A stretch of DNA of 64,000 nt. It comes from JAWLHU01 sp049324875 (lineage in GTDB: Bacteria; Bacillota; Sulfobacillia; Symbiobacteriales; Symbiobacteriaceae). The number at the start of each line of letters is the position of its first letter. Position 1 is the first letter of the stretch. Shown in pieces: positions 46,710 through 54,767 of the stretch. The stretch is taken from the NCBI GenBank assembly GCA_049324875.1, contig JBMONC010000061.1, forward strand, positions 1 through 64,000. Reading direction: 5' to 3'. The notes under the pieces were generated by a model. It made no database searches, was not told where the DNA came from, and saw only the letters and a program-made list of their open reading frames with translations. A program made the position numbers and the translations under genes.

Positions 46710-47468
46710 CTATCCTGCGATGTAGTGACGTAAATGATAGAAGTCTTCAAGCAAGATTAACGCCACGGCGATGATAAACTTCCGCTGCCGCTCCAGCGTC
46801 TTGCGGCTTACCCCGACCCGCTCCTCCAGTTGCTTGAGCGGCAGCTCCCGCTTGGCCAGCATATGTTGGGCCATCAGCGGGTGGCCCGCCACGATGCGGG
46901 CCGCCTCCAGCGCCCGCTGCCGGGCGTCCTCGTGCTTGGGGGAGACATCGGCCAACTCGCTGAACCGGATGCCGAACTCGGCCAGCCGCTTGGCATAGCG
47001 GGCGATCTCATGCCTCCGCTCCTCCGCCTCCAGCATCCGGGCATGATCCTCTATCGCCCGGCGGCGCTGCACGCTGTCCAGGAGGTTGCCTTCCTCATCT
47101 TCGGTTTCCAACTCACTGAGCGGGATCTCCGACTGCCCCTTCTGGCGCCGGTAGTGGTCCACCAGCCGCCGCTTGATCACCAGCTCCGCAAAGGAGACAA
47201 AGGAGGCCCCTCGATCGGGGTCGAACCGGTCGATCGCCTCGTTCAGGGCGATCAGCCCGATGGAGACCTCGTCATCCCGCCCCACCGTGAGGTAGCGGCC
47301 CGACACCTGACTGCCCACCCGCAGCACGAGCGGCGTGTACTGGCGAATCAGGTCATCGCGGGCCTGCTTGTCGCCGTTGCGTGCCGGCCCCAGCAGCCTC
47401 TCCAGCGGGGAGTCCCCGCCGGCGGTCGAGCCGGAGTTTCCCGAGAGGCTCAGCAGAAAGCTCAGCAC
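46710..47468 (-). CDS. sigI: RNA polymerase sigma factor SigI
   Basis: This 252-residue sigma-I factor has a region 2 with QARDDLIRQYTPLVLRVGSQVSGRYL and FDPDRGASFVSFAELVIKRRLVDHYRRQ, and a C-terminal region with SRKTLERQRKFIIAVALILLEDF typical of SigI. GTG 47468 is chosen over the longer reading to 47531 because AGGTG lies just before it and because the candidate promoter falls between the two. It is co-transcribed with its anti-sigma rsgI. SigI responds to heat and cell-surface polysaccharide signals in relatives. Confidence 0.92.
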   Translation of the reverse strand: MLSFLLSLSGNSGSTAGGDSPLERLLGPARNGDKQARDDLIRQYTPLVLRVGSQVSGRYLTVGRDDEVSIGLIALNEAIDRFDPDRGASFVSFAELVIKRRLVDHYRRQKGQSEIPLSELETEDEEGNLLDSVQRRRAIEDHARMLEAEERRHEIARYAKRLAEFGIRFSELADVSPKHEDARQRALEAARIVAGHPLMAQHMLAKRELPLKQLEERVGVSRKTLERQRKFIIAVALILLEDFYHLRHYIAG

Positions 47469-47495
47469 ATCCTTCACCTCTCGTCTGCTAAGAGA

Positions 47496-47524
47496 TACGT
47501 ACCGCTCTAGTCGCTTTGTGGGGG
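47496..47524 (-). promoter_or_regulatory. Candidate SigI-type autoregulatory promoter
   Basis: On the minus strand CCCCCACAAA (47524-47515) is followed by CGTA (47499-47496). SigI promoters are described with a C-rich/A-tract -35 and a CGWA -10 element, so this fits loosely. It would start RNA about 20 bases before GTG 47468. Confidence 0.4.
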
Positions 47525-47550
47525 CCGCCACGCAGGAAGTTAGGCGGCCG

Positions 47551-47908
47551 TTTCTTTGCCACGGATTACACGGATTACACGGATATAATACAGATTATAA
47601 TGATAGTGGGTGTGCTGGATCAGAGCACCAACTCGACGAGGTCAGTACTCCGAATGGGCCATAACAAACCCATTTCATCACCATGGTGCGGTGCTTCGCA
47701 CCAGCACCACTGATGGAAAGGGTACCGCCCACATTGTTGGTAATGTATTTGTTTTACCCGTGTAACCGCCATGGTGCGGTGCTTACGCACCAGCACCACC
47801 CATGAAAAGGGTACGAACCCCATCATTGTCCATGTTCTGTCTTCATCCGTGTAATCCGTGTAATCCGTGGCCGTCATTTTCAGGGGAATCCGTGTCATCC
47901 GTGGCCGT
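47551..47908. repeat. Dispersed intergenic element, copy B (largest)
   Basis: A perfect 26-bp inverted repeat made of CACGGATTA units bounds it (47559-47584 and 47845-47870). Inside, a core of about 85 bp occurs twice (from about 47680 and 47768); each core starts CCATGGTGCGGTGCTT, folds as GGTGCGGTGC/GCACCAGCACC, and continues into an AAAGGGTAC motif. Outside the right end CCGTGGCCGTCATT is repeated directly. No transposase is present. It fills the whole 448-base space between sigI and ruvB. Confidence 0.88.
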
Positions 47909-47916
47909 CATTGGGC

Positions 47917-48948
47917 TTAGAACAGCCGGCTCTGATTTGACTCGGGGTGTTCGCCGTAGGGCATGCCGAGGTACTCGTAGGCGGCGCGGGTGGCTACCCG
48001 GCCCCGGGGGGTCCTTTGGAGGAAGCCGATCTGCATCAGGTAGGGCTCGTAGACGTCCTCGATGGTCTCGGACTCCTCGCTGGTGGCGGCGGCCAGGGTG
48101 TCAAGGCCCACGGGGCCGCCGCCGTACATCTGGATGATCGCCAGGAGGATCTTGTGGTCGACCAGGTCGAGGCCCAGGGCGTCGACCTCCATCATCCGGA
48201 GGCCGGCGTCGGCCACCTCCCGGGTGATGATGCCGTCGGCCTTGACCTGGGCATAGTCCCGCAACCGCTTCAGCAGGCGGTTGGCGATGCGGGGGGTGCC
48301 GCGGGAGCGGCGGGCGATCTCGTGCGCCCCGGTGGGGTCCAGCTCCACCTTCAGGATCCGGGCGGCCCGCAGGAGGATCTGGGTCAGCTCCTCCACGGTG
48401 TAGAACTGGAGCTGCGCCACCACCCCGAATCGGTCCCGCAGGGGGGAGGTCAGGGCGCCGTAGCGGGTGGTGGCGCCGATCAGGGTGAACTTGGGCAGGT
48501 CGAGCCGGAGGGTCCGGGCGCTGGGCCCCTTGCCCAGGATGATGTCCAGGGCAAAGTCCTCCATAGCGGGGTAGAGGGTCTCCTCCACCAGCCGGTTCAT
48601 CCGGTGGATCTCGTCGACGAAGAGCACGTCGCCCTCGGCGAGCTGGGTCAGGATCGCCGCCAGATCGCCCTGGTGGGAGATGGCGGGGCCGGAGGTGACC
48701 CGCAGGTTGACCCCCATCTCCTGCGCGATGATGTGGGCCAGGGTGGTCTTGCCCAGGCCGGGCGGGCCGTAGAGCAGGACGTGATCCAGCGCCTCCCCCC
48801 GCTGCCTGGCCGCCGCGATATAGATGGAAAGCTCCTCCTTCACCCGCTCCTGGCCGGGGTAATCGGCCAGCCGCTGCGGGCGGAGGGTCTCGTCAAGCCG
48901 CACATCCTCCAGCCGCTTGTGGCCGGAGAGGAACCGTTCCTCACTCAT
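47917..48948 (-). CDS. ruvB: Holliday junction branch migration helicase RuvB
   Basis: This 343-residue AAA+ motor drives Holliday junction migration with RuvA. It has RPQRLADYPGQERVKEEL, Walker A GPPGLGKTT, Walker B LFVDEIHRMNR, the arginine-finger region TLIGATTRYG and the C-terminal winged helix FLQRTPRGRVAT. It is the last gene of ruvC-ruvA-ruvB with a 6-base gap. Confidence 0.98.
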   Translation of the reverse strand: MSEERFLSGHKRLEDVRLDETLRPQRLADYPGQERVKEELSIYIAAARQRGEALDHVLLYGPPGLGKTTLAHIIAQEMGVNLRVTSGPAISHQGDLAAILTQLAEGDVLFVDEIHRMNRLVEETLYPAMEDFALDIILGKGPSARTLRLDLPKFTLIGATTRYGALTSPLRDRFGVVAQLQFYTVEELTQILLRAARILKVELDPTGAHEIARRSRGTPRIANRLLKRLRDYAQVKADGIITREVADAGLRMMEVDALGLDLVDHKILLAIIQMYGGGPVGLDTLAAATSEESETIEDVYEPYLMQIGFLQRTPRGRVATRAAYEYLGMPYGEHPESNQSRLF

Positions 48949-48954
48949 CGCGCT

Positions 48955-49578
48955 TTACCCCCGGAAGAGATGCTTCAGACTGAGCCGCACCAGTGTCTCA
49001 ACGGCAGGGGCCTCGCCGGCCTCCCTGCGGGCGCGGTCCAGCGCCTGGCCCGCCTCCACCCGGGAGTAGCCGAGGGCGGTCAGCGCCTCCATTGCCTCGG
49101 CGAAGACGTCGCCCTCCGGGCCGCCTCCGACTACGCCGGCCAGGCCGACCGGCTCCGCCCCGGCGCCCTGACCCACATGGCCCACCTTCTCCTTCAGGTC
49201 GAGCACCATCCGCTGCGCCGTCTTCTTCCCGATCCCGGGGAGGCGGCAGAGGGCGGTGATATCCTCAAAGGCGACCGCCCGCCGGAAGGAGTCCGGCGTG
49301 GTGGCGGAGAGCACCCCCAGGGCGACCTTGGGGCCGACCCCGTCCACCCGGAGGAGCAGTTCGAACAGCTCGTACTCGCCGGGGGTGAGGAATCCGTACA
49401 GGGTCATGGAGTCCTCCCGGACCTGGAGCGAGGTGTAGAGATGCAGGCTCTGGCCGGCCGCCGGGAGCCGGTTCCGGGTGGAGGAGGGCACCAGGCAGCG
49501 GTAGCCCACCCCGCCCACGTCCAGGATCACCGAGTCGGCGGTGGCGGCGACCAGCTCGCCGCGCAGGTGTGCGATCAT
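48955..49578 (-). CDS. ruvA: Holliday junction DNA-binding protein RuvA
   Basis: This 207-residue protein has the N-terminal OB fold (MIAHLRGELVAATADSVILDVGGVGY), tandem helix-hairpin-helix motifs (FELLLRVDGVGPKVAL and LCRLPGIGKKTAQRMVLDLK) and the C-terminal RuvB-binding domain. The ribosome site AGGAGG lies within the end of ruvC, and the start is 1 base beyond the ruvC stop. Confidence 0.98.
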   Translation of the reverse strand: MIAHLRGELVAATADSVILDVGGVGYRCLVPSSTRNRLPAAGQSLHLYTSLQVREDSMTLYGFLTPGEYELFELLLRVDGVGPKVALGVLSATTPDSFRRAVAFEDITALCRLPGIGKKTAQRMVLDLKEKVGHVGQGAGAEPVGLAGVVGGGPEGDVFAEAMEALTALGYSRVEAGQALDRARREAGEAPAVETLVRLSLKHLFRG

Positions 49579-49579
49579 G

Positions 49580-50080
49580 CTACGTCAGCCCTCCTAACCG
49601 GGAGGCGAGATTGGAGCCGTGCAGCGCCGCGATGGCCACCGCCAGGGCGTCGGCCACGTCGTCGGGCCGGGGGACCGTCCGCAGCCCCAGCAGGGTCTTG
49701 ACCATCTGCTGTACCTGGGACTTATCCGCCTTGCCGTAGCCGGTGACGGACATCTTTACCTGCATCGGCGTGAACTCTCTGATGGGGATGCCGTTGTCCG
49801 CCGCTGCCAGCAGGACGATCCCCCGGGCCTGTCCCACGTGGATCGCCGTGGTGACGTTCCGGCCGAAGAAGAGCTCCTCCACCGCCACGGCGTCGGGCTT
49901 GTGCTCCAGGATCAGGTCGACCACGCCCCGGTAGAGCGCCTGCAGCCGCTTCTCGGTCAGCATCTCCGGCGGGGTCTCCAGCAGGCCGAAGGCCACCGCC
50001 CGCTCCCGGCTGCCGCCCGCATCCTCAACGATGCCGTAACCCATGCGGGCCGTGCCCGGATCGATTCCCAGAATCCGCAA
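49580..50080 (-). CDS. ruvC: Crossover junction endodeoxyribonuclease RuvC
   Basis: This 166-residue resolvase has the catalytic acidic residues in LGIDPGTARMGYG (Asp7), AVEELFFG, and the C-terminal DVADALAVAI. The start is TTG 50080. It begins the ruvCAB operon and is divergent from the LCP gene at 50322. Confidence 0.97.
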   Translation of the reverse strand: MRILGIDPGTARMGYGIVEDAGGSRERAVAFGLLETPPEMLTEKRLQALYRGVVDLILEHKPDAVAVEELFFGRNVTTAIHVGQARGIVLLAAADNGIPIREFTPMQVKMSVTGYGKADKSQVQQMVKTLLGLRTVPRPDDVADALAVAIAALHGSNLASRLGGLT

Positions 50081-50266
50081 AGGGGTCCACCACCTGCATC
50101 AGGAGAATACCGTATAACTGTTCGGGGCAGCCCTCGGACAGTCCTGCCGGGTTGGGTCGCTCGGAGCGGTTTGGCAGGATTCCACCGGGCTGGATGGAGG
50201 CGGCGCCAATCCAGCCCATCACCCACCATTTCTCGATTGAACTCCGCACCCGGAAATGCTATTCTC

Positions 50267-50286
50267 ATGTGGTAAATCCACCACAT
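50267..50286 (+). promoter_or_regulatory. Perfect palindrome over the LCP promoter
   Basis: ATGTGGT (50267-50273), 6 bases, ACCACAT (50280-50286) is a perfect 7-bp inverted repeat. A TATATA-type -10 lies at about 50292-50298, so the palindrome covers the -35 position and should be a repressor or activator operator. It could also act on ruvC. Confidence 0.6.
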
Positions 50287-50321
50287 CTATCTTATATACC
50301 CGTTCAGGGAGGCGTGCACCC

Positions 50322-51230
50322 GTGTCGAAGTCGGGCAAGAGGCAACCGCCCGTGCTCCTCATCATCGCTGCCGTCGTTCTCGTGCTGCTGGGCGGCTGGG
50401 CGATCCAGACCTTCGCCTTCAGCGCCAGCCAGCCGGTCAACATCCTTCTCATGGGCCTGGATGAGGGCAAGATCCGGACCGATGTGGTGGTGCTGGCCCA
50501 CATCAACCCGAAGCAGAAGCTGATCAACCTGATCTCCCTCCCGCGGGATACGCTGGTCCCCATCGACTGCACCGGGCTGGAGGATTCCTGCGTCTCCCCC
50601 GACAAGCTGGCCCACGCCCACGCCTACGGCGGCGAGAACGGCCCCCAGACGACGGTCCGGTCGGTGGAGAGCCTGCTGGGGGTCAAGATCGACCATTACA
50701 TCCGGGTCGACTACGAGGGCTTCCGGCAGGTGGTGGACACCCTGGGCGGGGTCGACCTGGTGATCGATCAGAACATGGACTACGAGGACCCTTATGCCCA
50801 CCCGCCGCTGAAGATCCACTTCAAGGCCTCGCCGGAGCCGCAGCACCTGGACGGCCAGCAGGCGCTCAACTACGTCCGCTTCCGGAGCGATGGCCGGGGC
50901 GACATCGGCCGGACCGAGCGGACCAAGAAGTTCCTGGTCGCGCTGGCCAGGAAGGCGAAGGAGTCCCAGAGCCTGACGAAGCTGCCGTCGGTGGTCTCCC
51001 AGGTCCTGCGCCACGTCCAGACCGATGTGGACACCTCCACCGCCGTCGCCCTGGCCCGGAGCGCCATGAGCTTCAACCTGGACCAGGTCCAGATGGCCAC
51101 TCTACCCGGCGTTGATGACCGGAACCACCCGCGGGGTTGGGTCTGGGTCCCCGACCAGGCCAAGGTGGCCGAGCTGGTCGACCGCCTGGTCCTGAACCCC
51201 AGGCCGCCCGAGGAGCAGGCGGGGAAATAG
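50322..51230 (+). CDS. LytR-CpsA-Psr family cell-wall ligase
   Basis: This 302-residue protein has a short cytoplasmic start, one membrane helix (about 10-30) and an outside LCP domain: PVNILLMGLDEGKIRTDVVVLAHINP, SLPRDTLVPI, the arginine-bearing RVDYEGFRQVVDTLGGVDL, and LNYVRFRSDGRGDIGRTERTKKFL. LCP enzymes attach wall teichoic acid or other polymers from lipid carriers to peptidoglycan. GTG 50322 is preceded by GGGAGGCG; the longer reading begins upstream of the promoter. A U-rich terminator follows. Confidence 0.92.
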   Translation: MSKSGKRQPPVLLIIAAVVLVLLGGWAIQTFAFSASQPVNILLMGLDEGKIRTDVVVLAHINPKQKLINLISLPRDTLVPIDCTGLEDSCVSPDKLAHAHAYGGENGPQTTVRSVESLLGVKIDHYIRVDYEGFRQVVDTLGGVDLVIDQNMDYEDPYAHPPLKIHFKASPEPQHLDGQQALNYVRFRSDGRGDIGRTERTKKFLVALARKAKESQSLTKLPSVVSQVLRHVQTDVDTSTAVALARSAMSFNLDQVQMATLPGVDDRNHPRGWVWVPDQAKVAELVDRLVLNPRPPEEQAGK

Positions 51231-51236
51231 GTCAAG

Positions 51237-51271
51237 ACCCCGGGGGGCGATCCCTCCGGGGTTCTTTTCTT
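51237..51271 (+). terminator. Rho-independent terminator of the LCP gene
   Basis: ACCCCGGGGGG (51237-51247) pairs with CCCTCCGGGGT (51252-51262) around CGAT, and TCTTTTCTTT follows directly. Confidence 0.9.
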
Positions 51272-51312
51272 TGCCACGGATTACACGGATTACACGGATA
51301 AATACATGAAAA
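51271..51312. repeat. Dispersed intergenic element, copy C (cut by gap)
   Basis: The same 26-bp CACGGATTA-unit end as copy B (here 51274-51299), even with the same TTTCTTTG in front, then runs into the scaffold gap. The rest of the copy is probably hidden in the gap. Confidence 0.85.
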
Positions 51313-51412
51313 NNNNNNNNNNNNNNNNNNNNNNNNNNNNNNNNNNNNNNNNNNNNNNNNNNNNNNNNNNNNNNNNNNNNNNNNNNNNNNNNNNNNNNNN
51401 NNNNNNNNNNNN
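51313..51412. other. Scaffold gap (100 N)
   Basis: Exactly 100 N between repeat copy C and the 3' end of the first JAMM gene; its true length is unknown. Confidence 0.99.
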
Positions 51413-51813
51413 AAGATGGCGATGATCACGTCGTGGACCTTCCCGTTGCGGATCAGGAACGCCCGGATGTCGGTGGGGCCGGCCAGGGAGATGATCACCC
51501 GGACGGCTTCGGGGTAGTGGACGGCCTGGTTCACATCGTTGAGCGACGGCATGGCGGGGGCGGTGGGATGGGAGTGGTAGATCCCGACCAGCTCCTCCCC
51601 CCGCGCCACGATCTCCCGGAGCACCTGCTCCTGGTGCTCCACGTCCACCTCGTAGAAGACGGGGCTGCGCTTGGCGTTGTCCGTGGCGTAGGCGTGCAGT
51701 ACCCTCCCCGCCCGCCCCGTCAGGATGCCGCACGCCTCGTAGGGCTTCTCCTCCAGGCAGTGCTCCAGGATCCGCTGGAGCAGTTGCTGCCCGATCACCA
51801 GCCGTTCCGTCAT
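51413..51813 (-). CDS. JAMM/MPN metalloprotease-like protein 1, partial
   Basis: About 133 residues are visible before the gap cuts the C-terminus. The Zn isopeptidase motif is complete: the acid in EACGIL, then GIYHSHPTAPAMPSLND, which fits H-x-H-x7-S-x2-D. Bacterial JAMM proteins of this size often cleave ubiquitin-like sulfur carriers (ThiS/MoaD type) or process siderophore and cysteine pathway proteins. No such partner is nearby. It starts at ATG 51813, 17 bases after a second JAMM gene. Confidence 0.88.
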
Positions 51814-51830
51814 CCACCCACCCCCTGCTG

Positions 51831-52367
51831 TCAGGGTACGTCGTTCCGGACCGAGGATTCCGACGCCTGGCGGACCGCCTTTCGCAGGTCCCGCCAGAGG
51901 CCGTCGGTATGCTTCACCACGACGATGGGGTGCTCGGTCACCTGCCGGTCCACAATTCGCCAGGCCCGCACCTTCGGCCGCCGCTCCTTCAGCGAGACGA
52001 TCACGTAGAACGCCTCGGGCCAGGTGGCCTGGTCGATGTCGGTCCGGGAGGGGACCGGGTCGGTCTTCACGTGGGAATGATAGATGGCGATGATCTCCTG
52101 CCGTTCGTTCCGGATCTCCCGGTCCACCTCCAGGAGCTGGAGGTCGTCCACCTTGTAGATCACCGGGCTGCGGTGCTGGTTGTCGGTGGCATACCCGGCG
52201 GTGACGTGGCCGGCCTCGCCCACCAGCAGGCCGCAGGCCTCCAGCGGCCGCTCCTCGCTGCAGTGGTTGATCATTCGGCGGTAGATGTTGTCGGGAATGA
52301 AGAGACGCCGCCGCCCGTGGGCGTCCAGCTCACGGACGTTTCGCTTTTTGCCAAACCACCCGAACAA
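51831..52367 (-). CDS. JAMM/MPN metalloprotease-like protein 2
   Basis: This 178-residue protein has the same fold and the same H-x-H-x7-S-x2-D motif (YHSHVKTDPVPSRTD) with EACGLLVG upstream. It has an extra N-terminal FGWFGKKRNVRELDAHGRRRLFIPD and a longer C-terminus. It starts at TTG 52367 behind GGGGGTGG. The two adjacent JAMM genes look like an old tandem duplication under one promoter. Confidence 0.88.
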   Translation of the reverse strand: MFGWFGKKRNVRELDAHGRRRLFIPDNIYRRMINHCSEERPLEACGLLVGEAGHVTAGYATDNQHRSPVIYKVDDLQLLEVDREIRNERQEIIAIYHSHVKTDPVPSRTDIDQATWPEAFYVIVSLKERRPKVRAWRIVDRQVTEHPIVVVKHTDGLWRDLRKAVRQASESSVRNDVP

Positions 52368-52418
52368 CCATCCACCCCCTTACCGGCCAATGTTACCGAT
52401 TCGAATGTTATCCATTCT

Positions 52419-52447
52419 ATGGTAGCAAGAAGCTACATTTGTGTCAA
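52419..52447 (-). promoter_or_regulatory. Sigma-A promoter of the JAMM pair with embedded palindrome
   Basis: On the minus strand TTGACA (52447-52442), 17 bases, TACCAT (52424-52419). The spacer includes GTAGC-TTCTT-GCTAC, an inverted repeat placed between the -35 and -10 elements, as for a repressor site. Confidence 0.75.
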
Positions 52448-52513
52448 TGAAGGAAGCGGCTCTTTCTGGCAGGGAGTCGTAGGCGGGAGCCGGATTCCTA
52501 CTCGATCTAATCC

Positions 52514-52545
52514 AGCAGCCGGGACGGCGTGGCGTCCCGGCTGCT
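52514..52545 (-). terminator. Terminator of nadE
   Basis: AGCAGCCGGGACG (52514-52526) and CGTCCCGGCTGCT (52533-52545) form a 13-bp stem with a 6-base loop just after the nadE stop. No strong U tract. Confidence 0.8.
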
Positions 52546-52552
52546 CGTCTCT

Positions 52553-53452
52553 CTACACCAGACGGCGCTTGGCCAGCACCGCCTCCAGGTCGTCCGCCTT
52601 CCGCTTGAAGGCGGTCCGCTGGTTCTGCCGGATGATCCGGCGGGCCGACTCCGGCGAGACCGGGAGGGTCGGGTCGCTGAGGATCGCCTCCACCGCCTCG
52701 GGCAGCACGGTCATGGTGGGCGCCATCACCGGGCTCTGCAGGTGCTTCTCCAGGATCCAGACGAAGAAGCGGTCCGCCTCCTCGTAGGTGAAGCCCAGCT
52801 CGGCCTCGTCGGTCTGGCCGGGCCAGAGGCCGGCGGTGGGGGTGCGGTTGACCAGATCCTCCGGCAGCCCCCGGGAGGCGGCCAGCGCCCGGACCTCCGC
52901 CTTGGTGCAGTCCCGGATCGGCTGCCGGTCGGCGATGCCGTCGCCCCGGATCGAAAAGTAGCCCAGGAAGTTCTCGATGGCGTTGTCGGTCCCCATCATC
53001 AGCCCCTGGAAGGCGTCGGCGAAGAAGCCGGCGGTCATCATCCGCAGGGTTGGCTTCAGGTTGTTGATCGCCCAGGCCAGCCGCTTCTCATCCAGCGGCA
53101 GGCCGGACTTGGCGGCCATCTCCTTCGCCGCGGCGGTGTAGAGCGCCACCGCCTGCTGCCAGAGGTCGGACAGGTTGATGGTGACCGCCGGGATCCCGGC
53201 AAAGTCGGCCACCCGCTGTCCATCGACGATGTCCTTCTGCCGCTCTCCCTTCAGCTCCTCCTCGGTCGAGCAGGGGAGGAGCAGGCCGATGGCGCCCTGC
53301 GGCGCCGCCTGCTTGGCGATCAGCGCCGAGGCCGATGAGTCGATGCCGCCGGAGAGGCTGTTGATCAGCGCCTTGATTCCGTTCTGTTCCATGTAGGCCC
53401 GCTCGATGGCGGCCCGCTCCTCGACAGAAGCGACGTAGTGCTCCCTCTTCAT
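52553..53452 (-). CDS. nadE: Ammonia-dependent NAD+ synthetase
   Basis: This 299-residue enzyme converts deamido-NAD to NAD+. The PP-loop SGGIDSS is at 34-40, LLPCSTEE follows, and the RDCTKAEVRALAASRGLP and PTAGLWPGQTDEAELGF blocks match NadE. No glutaminase domain is present, so it should use ammonia. ATG 53452 follows GGAGGAGGGATCG. Confidence 0.95.
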   Translation of the reverse strand: MKREHYVASVEERAAIERAYMEQNGIKALINSLSGGIDSSASALIAKQAAPQGAIGLLLPCSTEEELKGERQKDIVDGQRVADFAGIPAVTINLSDLWQQAVALYTAAAKEMAAKSGLPLDEKRLAWAINNLKPTLRMMTAGFFADAFQGLMMGTDNAIENFLGYFSIRGDGIADRQPIRDCTKAEVRALAASRGLPEDLVNRTPTAGLWPGQTDEAELGFTYEEADRFFVWILEKHLQSPVMAPTMTVLPEAVEAILSDPTLPVSPESARRIIRQNQRTAFKRKADDLEAVLAKRRLV

Positions 53453-53479
53453 GCGATCCCTCCTCCTCCGGGCGGGCGC

Positions 53480-54682
53480 TTACCGCTCCGCCATCAGGTA
53501 CTGCTGCACCACGCTGATATAGTAGGCGGTGCCGACGGCGATGCACTCCTCGTCGATCAGCAGCCGGGAGGTGTGCAGGCCATAGGGCTTGGTGGCCCCG
53601 GGCGCCATGGCGCCCAGGCGGGCGAAGGTGCCGGGCACCTTCTCCAGGTAGTAGGCGAAGTCCTCGCCGCCCATGGAGGGGGCCATCCCCTGGACCTGGC
53701 CGGGCTCCAGCACCGCCAGGGCGGCCCGGCGGGCCAGCTCGGTCATCTGCAGGTCGTTGATCAGCACCGGATAGCCGGGGTCGTAGTGGAACCGGTAGGT
53801 GGCGCCGGCGGCGTCACAGACCCCCTTGACCACCTCTTCGATCCGCCTGGGCATCAACTTCCGGACCTCCGGGTCCATGGTCCGGACGGTCGCCTTGAAG
53901 GTGACCTCGTCGGGGATCACGTTGGGCGCCGTGCCGCCGTGGATCATGCCCACGGTGATCACCGCCTGCTGGAAGGGGGAGACGTTCCGGGCCACCACCT
54001 GCTGCAGCAGGGTGATGATCTGGCAGGCGGCCAGCACCGGATCGACGGTCAGGTGGGGCGCCGCCCCGTGGCCGCCCCTGCCCACCACCGTCACCTCCAC
54101 CTCATCGGGGGAGGCCATCAGGGGGCCGGCCCCGAAGCCCATGCTGCCGGTCTCCATGAAGGGCATCACGTGCAGGCCGAAGATGGCCTCCACCTTGGGG
54201 TTCTCCAGGCAGCCGTCCCGGATCATCAGGGAGGCGCCGCCGGGGTTCTTCTCCTCGCCGGGCTGGAAAAGGAAGACCACCTTGCCCGGCAGCTCTGCCT
54301 GGAGCGCCTGGAGCGCCTTGGCGGTGGCCAGGAGGATGGCGGTGTGGACATCGTGGCCGCAGGCGTGCATCTTGCCAGGCCGCTGAGAGGCGAACTCGAG
54401 GCCGGTCTCCTCCAGGATGGGCAGGGCGTCGATATCGGCCCGGAGGGCCACGGTGGGGCCGGGCCTGCCGCCCTCCAGCACCGCCTTGATGCCGGTGCCC
54501 CCTCCCAGGCCCGACTCGAAGGCAAAGCCCAGCTCCTGCAGCTGCTCGACCAGGAAGCGGTGGGTGTCGTGCTCCTCAAAGGAGAGCTCAGGGTTGCGAT
54601 GAAGGTGCCGCCGGATGGCGACGGCGTAGGGATGGACGGCGCGGGCCAGGTCCCAGATCTGCTCTTTGCTCATCATGCCCAA
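53480..54682 (-). CDS. M20 family metallo-amidohydrolase
   Basis: This protein of about 400 residues is an M20D-type amidohydrolase (hippurate/N-acyl amino acid hydrolase family). Metal and catalytic positions are visible in RRHLHRNPELSFEE, ADIDALPI, MHACGHDVHTA, FQPGEEKNPGGA, and the dimerisation domain GRGGHGAAPHLTVDPVLAA. In-frame starts are ATG 54691, TTG 54682 and ATG 54676; GGGAGG directly abuts 54691, so TTG 54682 (gap 9) is the best-placed. Confidence 0.92.
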   Translation of the reverse strand: MGMMSKEQIWDLARAVHPYAVAIRRHLHRNPELSFEEHDTHRFLVEQLQELGFAFESGLGGGTGIKAVLEGGRPGPTVALRADIDALPILEETGLEFASQRPGKMHACGHDVHTAILLATAKALQALQAELPGKVVFLFQPGEEKNPGGASLMIRDGCLENPKVEAIFGLHVMPFMETGSMGFGAGPLMASPDEVEVTVVGRGGHGAAPHLTVDPVLAACQIITLLQQVVARNVSPFQQAVITVGMIHGGTAPNVIPDEVTFKATVRTMDPEVRKLMPRRIEEVVKGVCDAAGATYRFHYDPGYPVLINDLQMTELARRAALAVLEPGQVQGMAPSMGGEDFAYYLEKVPGTFARLGAMAPGATKPYGLHTSRLLIDEECIAVGTAYYISVVQQYLMAER

Positions 54683-54767
54683 AGTGGACATCCTCCCGGT
54701 CGGGGTATTGCCTAGAAGAACTACCCCGCGGGGAGCGTGAAACCCTGCCCGCCTGTGAGGGAATCTC

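Noticed and set aside
39081..51312. Insertion sequences at the CACGGATTA repeats
   Set aside because: No transposase or target duplication is visible, so they are listed as dispersed repeats only.
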